Below are positions 21,055-32,103 of a stretch of 64,000 bases of DNA, piece by piece; position 1 is the first letter of the stretch, and every line of letters starts with the position of its first letter. The translations under genes were made by a program, and so were the position numbers. The stretch is from Lytechinus variegatus (Eukaryota > Echinodermata > Echinoidea > Temnopleuroida > Toxopneustidae): NCBI RefSeq assembly GCF_018143015.1, contig NC_054754.1:23796758-23860757 (forward strand). Direction: 5' to 3'. Below the pieces are notes generated by a model. The model was not told the origin of the DNA. It saw nothing but the letters and a program-made list of their open reading frames with translations, and ran no database searches.

Positions 21055-22402
21055 ATTTATTTATTTATTCAGGATGACAAGATCAGTTAAAAACTGTTTT
21101 ACATCATGGTCCTGACATTAAAAACATAAATACATGTAAATCAATAATATATTATAAATGAGATAAAAATCAAAGTAATATCTAAAAGATTGTGTTTAAA
21201 GTGATGCAATGCAATACAAGAACATTTTCATTATGTTATACAAAGAAATAAAGTAAATGTAATTAAATTCAAGTATTTAACAACCAAAAAAGTACACGAT
21301 TCATGGACGAAATGTATGAATTAATGGTTATAGAACTATATAAAAATCGGTAAAACTCAGGATAATAAAACAAATTCATAAGTTGAACACTGATATGAGA
21401 TAGGAATAAAAAAGTGTTATATGATTTACATTAAAGTATGAGCATACATAACACATGTGTTTCATATATTTATGAAGCAAACTGAATTAAAAAAAAATAA
21501 TACATAATAAATTGTAACGAATTACGACAAAGATATAGGTACTAAAAAAAGAAAACAATGTTTGGATCGAAGTGTATTTGAACAAAATGGTAGGTAAAAT
21601 GTACATGAAACTGCATATCGGGTTTTGGGCTACAATTCCCTTCCTTAAATAATTAAAGCTCTCAGGTCATGTAGTACATATAAATTGCACATCATGGTTT
21701 TGGAATCAATTTCTTGTATTCAAATTAAAATTATCGAGTGATGTTGCATTTTGGAGACTGGGTGGAAGCTCGTTCCATATCATAGCACCAGCATATTAAA
21801 TGATGGTTTGAATAATTCTAGCTTAGGTTTAGGTATTATTACATTTAAAGAATCTGCGTTTCTTGTGTTAAAACCATGGCGGTCACAATACATCTCAATT
21901 TCATTACACAATCTTCCAGGAGCTGTGCCATTAATGCATTTGTACATAAGTGCAAGAAAATAGTTGCGTCTTTGTTCAATGTTTGGCCACGACAAGTCCG
22001 TCATTAACTTAGTTCCATTGTATTTCTCATCAAAGTTTTTCGTGACAATTCGTGCTGCTCTTTTTTGTATTCTCAACAATGTCTTTTTGTAAACTTCTGG
22101 GCAATTACCCCATACAGAACATGCGTAATCATAGCATGGTTGAATTGTGGATTTATACAATATATTCAATAAGTTAGAGTTAACAAATTTACTACGTTTG
22201 GCAAGAATTTGGACTTTGTATGCGACATATTTACATAGAATATTAATGTGAGCATTCCATTTGAACTTATCATCAATCATGAGTCCAAGATATTTGATGT
22301 TATTGACTTGCTCAATCTTGTGCCCCTCAATATAAACGTTAAGTTCATTTAAGGACTTTGATTTTAATAGTTTTATCTTTATTAATTCGAAGTCTGTTAT
22401 CA

Positions 22403-22424
<22 letters not shown>
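21055..22424 (-). mobile_element. 5'-truncated LINE with AAATA-type tail
   Basis: Read on the minus strand, it begins at a CA/TA microsatellite near 22400, carries an RT C-terminal coding part (21780-22400), a long AT-rich 3'UTR, and ends in an AATA-repeat tail at 21055-21073. It was inserted into the foldback element immediately to its left. Confidence 0.75.
21780..22400 (-). pseudogene. LINE reverse transcriptase C-terminal fragment
   Basis: About 205 codons are open. IKYLGLMIDDKFKWNAHI, YACSVWGN and LLRIQKRAARIV are the thumb and C-terminal signatures of CR1/jockey-like RTs (the YLG..D...W block after the palm). The catalytic palm with its YADD-type motif is missing at the 5' side, so the fragment cannot be active. 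The N-terminal residues shown by translation come from the microsatellite. Confidence 0.8.
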
Positions 22425-22457
<33 letters not shown>

Positions 22458-22475
22458 TAAGTGTGTGTGTGTGTG
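22402..22475. repeat. CA / TA / TG microsatellite
   Basis: Consecutive AC, AT and GT dinucleotide runs, at the truncated end of the LINE fragment. Confidence 0.9.
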
Positions 22476-22559
22476 TTCGTGGGTGTGTCTGTATATTTGT
22501 ATGAATAGATAAATAAGATACTCTCCAGCGTTTAGTCAAGGAAATGAACGTCAAACAAA

Positions 22560-23405
22560 CAGCTATTCATCTGTATTTTAATCTATGCAAAACGGTCGAA
22601 ACGTTTGAAATAGGAATGCTGAATAATCAAGAATACAAAATGACAGAAAGTGCAGCGAGGAAGTTCAAAACCTCCCAAATACTCGTAGTCAATGGATTTC
22701 GTTATTAAAACCACTTAGCGCTTTAAAGAAATAGTTCTGTACTGTAAGTACAAGAAACAAGTTAAAAGATATGACCATGATATCTTTTAATCGACGAACA
22801 GTCAATTTCCGTTAATTCCGGTGCACTTCTTAGAAGGAAAATGCGAAAGGAAAACGGGTCCCTTTCTTGATTTACCTTTCGAATTTTTCGTAGCACTTTC
22901 GTCACTTTCTTTATTTGATCATGGACTTGATTTCACAATTGCCATATCATTTTGATAGAAAAAAAATCACCTAGGCCTATTGATATTAATAATTCTATTT
23001 TACAAAATGGAGACGATTCTTCAATCAAGATGCGTTTTTTCAGTTTTCTTTGCCGATGTCAATTTCCTATTGGAGGCGAGATGAAGGTCAGTTTCTCTTC
23101 ATTTTCTTTGAATCAATTTATCCTGAGCACTTTTTTATGTTTATGAAGCCTTGCAAAATAGCATCATTGTAATGAAAATCAAAGCGAAGTAAAATAAAAA
23201 AAAAAGATTTGTCCGAGATGGTTCGTCATCAGAAAAGGAAGTTAATTGTGCAAACTTCTCACATCGGGATTATTTGAAAAGTTCACTAGGTTGTCAAAAT
23301 GTTATGAAAGAAAAAAAATGGAACAAATGGCAAACACTGACTGATTTTTCTTTAATTTTTTTTTTTTTTTATTTCTTCAGTAAGGCTTCTTTTTATTGGT
23401 TAGCA
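22560..23405. other. Upstream region of GPCR B; no gene seen
   Basis: AT-rich unique-looking sequence with A and T homopolymers (23188-23205, 23355-23370). No element ends were recognised. Confidence 0.4.
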
Positions 23406-23410
23406 ATTAG

Positions 23411-23468
23411 GCGGGGTGGGTTTTTTGAGAAGAAAATGTAATTCAAAATTTGACTCTCATTATAAAAA
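23411..23468 (+). promoter_or_regulatory. Core promoter of GPCR gene B
   Basis: A GC-box-like GCGGGGTGGG (23411-23420) is followed by TATAAAAA (23461-23468), 84 bp before the ATG. Transcription would start near 23490-23500. GPCR gene A also has a TATA box at a similar distance. Confidence 0.5.
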
Positions 23469-23544
23469 CAGCTTGTTGTTGCTAGGAGATTCGGCAAACG
23501 ATCATTCTATATCGTTCCAACCGCGGCACTCTTAGTTATTCAAC

Positions 23545-23757
23545 ATGGCTGATCTTAATGAAGACATGGCTGAAATCATTTTCCAAGGTTTGGCTTTCAC
23601 CCTTAATGCTCTAACAGTCGGCATCATCATTACGATCAAGAAGATGAGAAAGCGCCAGAATATTTTCACCTGCAACATCGCCTTGGCTGATGGACTTTCA
23701 GCTTTACTTGTGATCGTTGCAAAAGGGCTGTTATACCAAGGTGTTCTGTACAGAGGG
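23545..23757 (+). CDS. GPCR B, exon 1 (TM1-TM2)
   Basis: Encodes residues 1-71, starting MADLNEDMAE in the context AACATGG. The short acidic N-terminus is followed by TM1 (about 11-31, with the conserved Asn in FTLNALTV), loop KKMRKRQNIF, and TM2 (about 42-62) with NIALAD carrying the conserved Asp. It ends at GGG|GTAAGT, phase 0, the same intron position as in GPCR A. No N-glycosylation sequon or signal peptide is visible in this short N-terminus. Confidence 0.88.
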
Positions 23758-24247
23758 GTAAGTGAACACGTGATTAATTCTATAAGATGGAAGGAAAAGG
23801 AATAAAAAAATGTGTATACCATTACATTCAACTGATGAAGGAATGTCTGTGAACACGATAACTGAGGATCTTTGTTCTCTTGTTAATTTTGTCAAACCTC
23901 ACTTCAAAACAATATTTGGATTATTGCTTTCGAATTTATTACATTGCCCCACAATAGATTTTATATTGTACACACCTTTCCGCCTTCGACGTGACAAAAT
24001 TACAACCTCAAAATTAAAGAAAGATGATAAAATCAATATTTCGGGTACATAATTTCGCCACAATTTCACTATACACGGAATATATTTCTCTCATTTTTCT
24101 GCTTAATCATGATAATAAAATGCAAATTAAACCTTCACTATAAAATAAATAATAAGAAATATTCTAATTAACTAGCTAGCAGTGTTCCTTTTATCGTTCA
24201 TTTTCATTGATTCAAGGTAACATTGAAAAACTCTGAAAATTATTAAT

Positions 24248-24248
24248 T

Positions 24249-24290
<42 letters not shown>
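24248..24290. repeat. TA microsatellite
   Basis: Dinucleotide AT run with one interruption. Confidence 0.9.
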
Positions 24291-24291
<1 letters not shown>

Positions 24292-24488
24292 GCGTATCTT
24301 GCCAAAGAGCATGTATCTTGGTAAAGTGAAGCATTCTTGTCTGTTCGTCGACAGGGTATAGCAAATCAATTAATTCTTTTATTATGTAACTTATTATTTT
24401 TAATATTCATGTAAATAATAATAATGCTCACTATGATTGAACAGAAAATTAAACAATTTGAAATGACAGCTGGAGATGTAATAAGCTC

Positions 24489-25600
24489 TTTTTGTCTCAC
24501 CTGCGAAGCAAAGTGAGACTATAGGCGCCGCTTTTCCGACGGCGGCGGCGGCGTCAACATCAAATCTTAACCTGAGGTTAAGTTTTTGAAATGACATCAT
24601 AACTTAGAAAGTATATGGACCTAGTTCATGAAACTTGGCCATAAGGTTAATCAAGTATTACTGAAGATCCTATTAGAGTTTCATGTCACATGACCAAGGT
24701 CAAAGGTCATTTAGGGTCAATGAACTTAGACCATGTTGGAGGAATCAACATCGAAATCTTAACCTGTGGTTAAGTTTTTGAAATGTCATCATAACTTAGA
24801 AAATATATGGACCTAGTTCATGAAACTTGGACATAAGGTTAATCAAGTGTCACTGAACATCCTGCATGAGTTTCACGTCACATGACCAAGGTCAAAGGTC
24901 ATTTAGGGTCAATGGACTTTGGCCGAATTGGGGATATCTGTTGAATTCCCATCATAACTTTGAAAGTTTATGGATCTGATTCATGAAACTTGGACATAAT
25001 AGTAATCAAGCATCACTGAAAAGTTTGTGCAAGTTTCAGGTCTCATGATTAAGGTCAAAGGTCATTTAGGGTCAATGAACTTTGGCCGAATCGGGGGTAT
25101 CTGTTGAATTACCATCATAACTTTGAAAGTTTATTGGTCTAGTTCATTAAACTTGGACATTAGAGTAATCAAGTATCACTGAACATCCTGTGCACGTTTC
25201 AGGTCACATGACCAAGGTCAAAGGTCAATGAACTTTGGCCGAATTGGGTGTATCTGTTGAATTACCATCATAACTTTGAAAGTTTATGGATCTGATTCAT
25301 GAAACTTGTACATAAGAGTAATCAAGTATCACTGAACATCCTGTTTGAGTTTCAGGTCACATGATCAAGGTCAAAGGTCATGTAAGGTCAATGAACTTTG
25401 GCCATGTTGGGGTATTTTGTTGAATAACCACCATATCTCTGTAAGTTTATTGGTCTAGTTCATAAAAAGTGGACATAAGAGTAACCATGTATCACTGAAC
25501 ATCTTGTGCGAGTTAGAGTAGTATTCAAAGTCAGCACTGCTGCTACATTGAACCGCGTGATGCAGGTGAGACGGCCAGAGGCATTCCACTTGTTTATTTT
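24489..25600 (+). repeat. Interspersed repeat with tandem inner units, each carrying AGGTCAAAGGTCA
   Basis: The ends are inverted around GTCTCACCTGC (24495) and GCAGGTGAGAC (25563-25573), and the left part has CGCCGCTTTTCCGACGGCGG. Inside are about six tandem units of roughly 160-180 bp. Each has CATAACTTTGAAAGTTTATG, CATGAAACTTGGACATAA, ATCAAGTATCACTGAACATC and a GACC/GATC-AAGGTCAAAGGTCA block. Perfect AGGTCAAAGGTCA occurs at 24697, 24889, 25052, 25215 and 25368. A second copy in the same orientation is at 62970-63985. Confidence 0.8.
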
Positions 25601-25704
25601 AAGTAAACGCAGTTTATCTCACTCCCCCTATTTCTATCTTTCTATCCTCCCCCTTCTCCTCATTTATCTCTCAATTTTGATTTAATCTTTTGTTTGTTCA
25701 TGTT

Positions 25705-26755
25705 GTTGCGGAATTTATTCTTAATCAGTCAAATGATACAGGAGCGCTTTTCATTGATTTAAGACGTGCTTTTGATACCGTAAATACGTCTTTTTTGTTG
25801 AATGAATTAAAGAATATAGGTTTAAGTGATTTTTCTTTAGCATGGTTTAATTCGTATTAAAATAACAGAAAACAATATATGTTGCGATAAAAAATGCTAA
25901 ATCAAATGATCGATGTATTTCCCTTGGAGATCCACAAGGATCTATATTAGGTCCGTTTCTTTTTAGGCCTACTTGTTATTTATATTGATGATATGTTAAA
26001 AGTTTTGAATCATGGAAAGTTAGTAATGTACGCTGATGATACTACCCTATATGTAAGTGCTACGTCTATTTTTTAAATAAAAGTAAAGCTTCAGAATGAA
26101 TTTGATGCAATCGGTAAGTGGATCAAGTTAAATAAGCTGTGTTTAAATGTTGATAAAACCAAATATATGATCATTGGAAGTATAAAAAAAAAGAGACTAA
26201 AGGTATTAAAAGATAGTGAGATTTCTATTAAGTATGAAAGTATTGAAATTGAAAAGTGTAATAGTTTTAAATGTCTTGGGGCCCGCTGCATAAAACTTTT
26301 TACCTGAGAAAACTCAGGATGTTTTTACCGGAGTTTCTTCCCTGTGTTAAAGTCAATGGCAGAAATCAGACTAACCTTACTTTTAGTTTTTACCAGAGTT
26401 TTCTCAGGTAAAAAGTTTTATGCAAACTCTCTGTTAAAAGACATTTCCTCAATCTTGCCTGGGCCGATCAACTACGATGCAATACCAATTCCCCTTTCAG
26501 GACTGATGCTTTTAACTATCATCTCTTTTTTAATGTATTACTTCATTGAATACTGTTGCCACTTTATAGTCTGTATTTCAACAATGTCATAATATACTGA
26601 TGACTGTATATGTATTATCGCCAATGATTGTTTTTAATTGTATAGTTGTATTGTTTGTTATCCAGGGCCTCATGGAAGATCAACTTTTGTTGAATGAGCT
26701 TCCCTGGTAAACTATATGAATAAATAAATAAATAAACAAATAAATGTGGCAGTAA
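25705..26755 (+). pseudogene. Decayed LINE reverse transcriptase and 3'UTR, with nested MITE
   Basis: Translation with frameshifts and stops shows FIDLRRAFDTV (RT motif A), a GDPQGS-like region, YADDTTLYVS (the catalytic motif) and a WIKLNKLCLNVDKTKYM block, so it is a jockey/CR1-like RT. The MITE at 26278-26425 interrupts it. The 3'UTR from about 26455 matches 16245-16605 and ends in an AATA-repeat tail at about 26715-26745. The stops make it inactive. Confidence 0.75.
26278..26425. mobile_element. MITE, GGGCCCGYTGCATRAAACTT ends, copy 1
   Basis: The left end runs GGGCCCGCTGCATAAAACTT and continues with TTTACCTGAGAAAACTC, which is complemented at the right by GAGTTTTCTCAGGTAAAAAG and TTTTATGCA. 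A close copy is at 40542-40697. Confidence 0.8.
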
Positions 26756-26759
26756 CTAC

Positions 26760-27935
26760 ACTTGAAGAGGTTTACTGCCTACTTTCTCAAATAGTGCCAC
26801 CATTAAGTCAGTATAAGAACTCACTTTACAAATAATAAATTGCATAAGCAGGACAATTTATTATGGTCGTTACAATCAATATTATTGTGTGAACTCATTT
26901 CCTTGTAAATGTAATCAATTATATATTTTATACTTTGTTGTTGTAGGGCTTCTTCGCCAAAAGACATATTAATAGAGTCTTTGTTTCAATATTTTGCACA
27001 TCTTTGTGTTTGTAAATAATTCAGATGTTGATTCAAAAGACGGTCTAAAACGTAGGGAAAAGATTAATATTGTTAAATCGAACGAAGGTATCAAATTCCA
27101 TCTAACCGAAGTCTAATATCCACTGAATCATTTCAGCCATTAAAATTTATATTTGGAGTTGATCGTTGGGCTCTCTGGCGCTCTATAATTAGCATGATTA
27201 GCATGATTAGATTGTTAGGTTTTTATTTTTGCTTCTAAAATGAATTTTTTCTTCGCTCTTTTAACACGTACCTTACCTTAATGTAATAGGGGTTAGTGGG
27301 TTCAAACTTTAATATATCATTTTAACATGCCTAAGGGTTAGTATTATTTGCAACACATCAAGAGGTGCTGATTAGTGCAATTATGCTCTACTAAGCACCC
27401 TATATATGAACCAAGTGATAAAGGTTGAAATTTGAACCTTTTTATGTCTATAGTATGTACCTTTAAAGAATTATGCACCTCGAAAAGTTAGGTTGCGCCT
27501 TTTAGATCGCAAACAAGCGTTCTTGGTGCGAATAATGATTTTAAAAAATGTGCATTTCCAAAACTTTTTTCCACTTATAGGGTGCAAGATAACACCCCAA
27601 AAAGGTTGGTAAAAATGTTTTATTTAGGCTTAAAAAATTGTAGTCATGGTAGTGAGTAATAATTGAGTAACTGGATATGACCAAACTTCTGACCGATTTT
27701 ATCCTGAAATTTTCAGACCATTCCAACGTTTAGGAAATTGATTTACGTATATTAAAAAACAAGCAAGCAGATATTTCATTTTGACTGAGAACCCGATCAC
27801 AGAAAACTCCAAATGTGGATTATACGCAAACTATCCCGTGTATCTTAGTTTTAAACATTTGCTACAAACTGGGATCGTCTTGGAACTAAATCGATTGTTG
27901 TTCTAACTCTTCTTCTTTCATATTTGCTTGATTTC
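26760..27935. other. Remainder of GPCR B intron, no element recognised
   Basis: AT-rich non-coding sequence without clear inverted repeats or coding potential. Confidence 0.4.
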
Positions 27936-27940
27936 CTCAG

Positions 27941-28720
27941 GTTCTGTGGATCCTCCTTTCCTACCGATCACTATACTTCATAGGAATATTCAGCACATTG
28001 GCTGTGGCGCTCCACCGCTTCATCATCATTCGTTTCGACCCCTTCAACAAGCGCAACATCGTCACAGCCCCTCGCTGTATCATTGGTTGCTTCCTAATTT
28101 GGGCCGTACCCTTTGTAACGTTCTTCAGTATTGATCTAAGCACGAGTTTAGCAATCATCCGACTTGGATTACCGGCTATGATATTCGCCACAAACGGTAT
28201 CTCTACTGTGTGTTACTTGCTGGTGTACTGGGCTATTACAAGGGCGGCGCATGCAGCCGGTTTATCCGACCGCGCGCTCGTACAACGCTTGCAACAGAAT
28301 AGGAGAGTCCTCGTGACCTTTGCGCTTGTTGTGCTAACTAATATAGTATGCTGGACCCCATACTGCATATGTAATTTCATATCCACCGCAAGACCAGACC
28401 TGGCATTCGATAACCGTCAATTCACTCCTTGGTACGGAGTTACTTTCAAGATTGCGCGCGGAATGCAGTCCCTTAATGGCGTTCTGAATCCCATCATTTA
28501 CTGGAGTCGGTTAACCGATTTTCGCCAGCTTCTGAAGGAGGTCTGCCCATGTCGTAAGACTGGAGGTAAGGAAACTGCATCAAGTATTGCCAACAACAGT
28601 AGCGTTGCTGAGACCTCTCTGAGAACAGAGCCTTCGGAATCTTCTCCTAATGAGCAGCATGAAGTCCGAGGTTTGGATGCAGTACAAGGAAACCAAGTCA
28701 GCTATGTTGTCAACACCTGA
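27941..28720 (+). CDS. GPCR B, exon 2 (TM3 to C-tail)
   Basis: Encodes residues 72-330 of the second class A receptor, beginning VLWILLSYRS after a TTTCCTCAG acceptor, phase 0. TM3 leads into HRF (96-98) in place of DRY: the Arg is kept, the Asp lost. FNKRNIVTAPRC forms loop 2. TM6 has a canonical CWTP (208-211), unlike its paralogue's CLLP. TM7 has NPIIY (254-258), then helix 8 (WSRLTDFRQ) with a Cys cluster (CPCRK) that could be palmitoylated. As in GPCR A, no Cys is seen at the usual extracellular end of TM3. The tail is rich in Ser, Thr and Glu, as expected for phosphorylation and arrestin regulation. The ligand is unknown. It is the tandem paralogue of 2746-9736. Confidence 0.9.
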   Translation, partial: VLWILLSYRSLYFIGIFSTLAVALHRFIIIRFDPFNKRNIVTAPRCIIGCFLIWAVPFVTFFSIDLSTSLAIIRLGLPAMIFATNGISTVCYLLVYWAITRAAHAAGLSDRALVQRLQQNRRVLVTFALVVLTNIVCWTPYCICNFISTARPDLAFDNRQFTPWYGVTFKIARGMQSLNGVLNPIIYWSRLTDFRQLLKEVCPCRKTGGKETASSIANNSSVAETSLRTEPSESSPNEQHEVRGLDAVQGNQVSYVVNT

Positions 28721-28728
28721 TTGCACAT

Positions 28729-28922
28729 ACTCTTAAAATGTTGGGCAACATACTGTCCACACAACAACTGGTTAAAAAAAATATCAAATTCTTGGTAGTT
28801 TTCAACCGATACTGTGTAGTTTTCACCCAAAGCACACATTATTGGTATAAAACATGCCAGAATTGGATAAAGCTTTAACCAATTGTTGTGTGGACAGTAT
28901 GTTGCTTAACATCTTTAAGAGT
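28729..28922. mobile_element. MITE in the GPCR B 3'UTR
   Basis: ACTCTTAAAATGTTG with GGCAACATACTGTCCACACA on the left is inverted at the right (TGTGTGGACAGTATGTTGC and TTTAAGAGT). GCACAT lies directly outside both ends (28723-28728 and 28923-28928). The element begins 8 bp after the TGA of GPCR B, so the receptor's 3'UTR must include it or end within it. Confidence 0.75.
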
Positions 28923-29135
28923 GCACATCTTTTTTTCATGGGGGGAGTAGTCTAACGGTACGTTAGTTTTATTTGGTGAAAAAGCAGATATTGAATGATT
29001 TTGTTTGTAAAACTTTCAAAATCCAGTAATACACTTGAAGAATTACAGAGCAGTTTTTCAAAAAAAACGCGAAAGCTTGGAGATATACTTCTATACATTA
29101 AGGTTATATGAATAATGGTCAATAATGTGCAGAAA

Positions 29136-29141
29136 AATAAA
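29136..29141 (+). terminator. Candidate polyadenylation signal for GPCR B
   Basis: AATAAA 416 bp after the stop codon, beyond the MITE. It is a plain hexamer match with no other support. Confidence 0.25.
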
Positions 29142-29279
29142 TTATCAGAACACATCTGTTTTAAACAACTCTGTTAGATTGTACTTAAACATCTAAGCGG
29201 GGATCCAAAATCTATCTGTCGCTCGGAATACTTTCTAGTTTCATATAGTGTACTTGAAAATATCCTATCATGTCATTAA

Positions 29280-29876
29280 AGGACAAGTCCACCCCAACAA
29301 AAACTTGATTTGAATAAAAAGAGAAAACTTCAACAAGCATAACACTGAAAATTTCACTAAATTCGGATGTAAAATAAGAAAATTATGGCATTTTAAAGTT
29401 TCGCTTCATTTCACAAAACAGTTATATGCACATCTCGGTCGGTAAGCAAATGAGGGACTGATGACATCACTTACTATTTCTTTTGTATTTTATTATATGA
29501 AATATTTTTATTTTCTCGTCATTGTCATATGAAATGAAGTTTAATTCCTCCCTGAACACGTGGAATTCCATTATTTTAACATTTTGTGCTTCAGGCAAGG
29601 AGATCCTAATCGCCAAATTCATAAAAATTGAAATATTGTATAATTCAAACAATAAAAAAACAAAAGAAATAGTGAGTGAGTGACATCATTAACTCTCTCA
29701 TTCGGATGTAACTGGCTCGTAATTCATATAACTATTTTGCTAATAATTAGCTAAACTTTGAAATGTCATAACTTTCTTATTGTACATCCGATTTTGATGA
29801 AATTTTCAGCATTGTGCTTGTCTGATTTTTCCCTCTACTGATTCAAATCAACATTTTTCTGAGGTGGACTTGACCT
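29280..29876. mobile_element. TTAA-flanked foldback MITE, AGGACAAGTCCACC ends
   Basis: The left end AGGACAAGTCCACC and the complement of the right end (AGGTCAAGTCCACC) are inverted. TTAA flanks both sides (29276-29279, 29877-29880), the duplication type of piggyBac- and Kolobok-like elements. The long arms include TCGGATGTAAAATAAGAAA on the left and its rough inverse on the right. A half-copy is at about 36690-36900. Confidence 0.7.
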
Positions 29877-29880
29877 TTAA

Positions 29881-30640
29881 TTATCAAACATCACTTGGTT
29901 ATAGTATACTACCAGATTAACAGATTGCCTGGTGTAAAAATGAGCACGCTTTCATGTTTTTGTTGTCGATAAATAATATGACATTTGAAATGTTAGTATT
30001 TTTCTGATAGACACTTGGTCACATTTTCAAAGATAGTGTTGTTTTCCGCACTTTATAATCGAATGATGTACTCAAATTGTTGACGTTATGTATTTTAAAT
30101 CCATGAATGTTGGCGTATGGTGAGGCGACAGGAATGCCCATGGTAAAAACCTGCAGCCAAGAGTTAAAGGAGAGGTTTACCCTGACGAAGTTTTCAAAAA
30201 TGAACCCCAACCACAGGGTTCAATTTTTGAACCCCAAATCAGGGGTTCAATTTTTGAACCCATAGGGTGCTGATTTTGCATCAACCCTTCGGGGTTCGAT
30301 TTTGAACCTTTATTTCTTAGTGTGTAGCATACATTTTCCATATAAAAACAACAAAAATACAAAACGGGTGGATTCATTTTTGCCAACATGACAATACAAC
30401 TGTCCTTCTATGGGGTTCATAAGCAGTACAAAGTGAAAACATGATAGAAAAACATGAAGAAAAAAACATACAGTAAAACATACAAAATATCAAAAAACTA
30501 TAACCTGTCACGGAATAGATCTTATTATGATAATTTGGCAAAATTTTACACGAAATATTTTGCTGATGGCTTATTCTGCTATCATAATCATTAATATGTG
30601 TATCAAGGAGTAAAACAACTGTTGAAATGTACATTATCGA
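29881..30640. other. No gene seen
   Basis: Non-coding. Near 30190-30310 the words GGGTTCAATTTTTGAACCC and related palindromic variants are repeated several times in a short minisatellite-like patch. Confidence 0.45.
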
Positions 30641-30644
30641 ATAC

Positions 30645-30991
30645 TGCCTTGTTCAAACCTATAAATCGCTGTCAACCACACTACCTTCTTACACATTTCT
30701 TCATTATTTCAGCAACAAAGATCTACATACTCTCTTCGTTCTGCAGCTGCTCCTTCCTATGTCATTCCAAAATCCAGAAAACAGGCCGATTTCAACTCCT
30801 TTCAATCTCTTGCCTCCCGTCTTTGGAACAAACTCCCTCCATCTCTTCGAACCTCTCTTCTCTTGACTTCTTCAAAAAAACATCTCAAAACACACTTATA
30901 TGACCATAAACCTTAACTTGCCTTATGCAATCAACAGCACTTTGTATCCTCTGGAAAAAGCGCTATATTAATCCAATTGTTATTATTATTA
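30645..30991 (+). pseudogene. LINE 3' end: RT C-terminal fragment and tail
   Basis: An open stretch at about 30716-30915 translates to LRSAAAPSYVIPKSR, then SLASRLWNKLPPSLRTS and KKHLKTHLYD, the terminal signature of CR1/L2-like ORF2 proteins. It is followed by a short 3'UTR with AAAGCGCTATATTAATCC and an ATT microsatellite tail. Everything 5' is missing. Confidence 0.75.
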
Positions 30992-31835
30992 ATGTAAGAT
31001 ATGACAAACTGAATGTACAATGATTGCACAGATACAATATCTTAAGACGCAACGTTGTTGACGGACCATTTAAATGTAACTAAATGTAAACAGATTTGTT
31101 TCCCGTAAACAATTTTTAAGTGGACAGCTTAAGTTTGAGCGTAAAAGTATTGAAGGAAAATAAGTATAAAATACATATTCCATTGTTCAGTTAAAAAATT
31201 AGTTGTATTAGTCATACAGTGGTTTATGAATGGGTCGAGCCCTGCCCGGTAGGATATCATTATTGGGTATGTTAGTGGAGTTTACATCAGCTTTTGTTTG
31301 GATGGTGTTTGATGAAATGTTGTTGGGGTCTTTACCTAGTTTTCTCATGTGGTTCGGAAAGTAGGTAGTGTTTTTAATTTGAAAGGGAAGATGCACAATA
31401 TCATATACTTCAAAATTAGTATCTTAACAAAGTATTGCATTGCTGTTATTATTTGTTCTCTTTCGTTCTATTGTATACCTTTGTATAGAATCATCATTTA
31501 TGCAATTTTGGTTTATAATTCGTTTATATAAATTTATATTTATAATTTGACCTTCAATCAATTTGTATCCTATTAATTTTTTAACTACGTGATATAAAAG
31601 TACTGATTCCGATAACTATAAAACCCTCTTAATTAAATATTGTAAATGAAACTCCTAGTCATCATTTATTTTATTATGAAGAATGGTTATCATGTAATAT
31701 TTCAAATGAGCTGTAAATAATGAAAACTTGTATTCATAGAGTTCAACTGAAAAAAACCCTGTAATATATCTCCATAGGCTTTCATACTGAAATTGCATCT
31801 TCTCGCATGTATATTGTATATACATAATGTGAGCA
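30992..31835. other. No gene seen
   Basis: AT-rich. A minus-strand frame at 31208-31396 has no recognisable domain. Confidence 0.4.
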
Positions 31836-31905
31836 GTTATACATGCATAACAGCTTTGGCAACTCTTGTATTTAGATATTTTGTGAAAGAATTAAATAAA
31901 GAGAG
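31836..31905. mobile_element. Single arm of the 20.8/58.9/59.3 kb foldback family
   Basis: GTTATACATGCATAACAGC, TTTGGCAACTCTTGTATTTA and ATTTTGTGAAAGAA match the arm sequence at 20806-20871. No partner arm was seen. Confidence 0.6.
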
Positions 31906-32103
31906 TAAATACCAATATTAGATGTTACCTTATCTTAATTTTATCATTGACATTCGAATGTAAATTGATCACAATGCAGACATTTTGGCAGCGTCATGCA
32001 AATGCCCTCTTTATATGTACACTTCAGTTTCAAAATTGTCAATTTCGAGAGGGGCTTTCAGGAAGTTTTAGCGGCGTCATTTCGTGTCTGTTGGATCAGG
32101 GTT

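Larger units (their letters stand above)
23758..27940 (+). other. Intron 1 of GPCR gene B
   Basis: Donor GTAAGT and acceptor TCCTCAG, 4,183 bp, phase 0. It contains a TA microsatellite (24248-24290), the DR1-bearing repeat (24489-25600), a decayed LINE (25705-26755) with a nested MITE, and about 1.2 kb of plain sequence before exon 2. Confidence 0.8.

Noticed and set aside
31208..31396. 62-aa minus-strand frame
   Set aside because: Could be a scrap of a mobile-element protein, but no motif supports any assignment.
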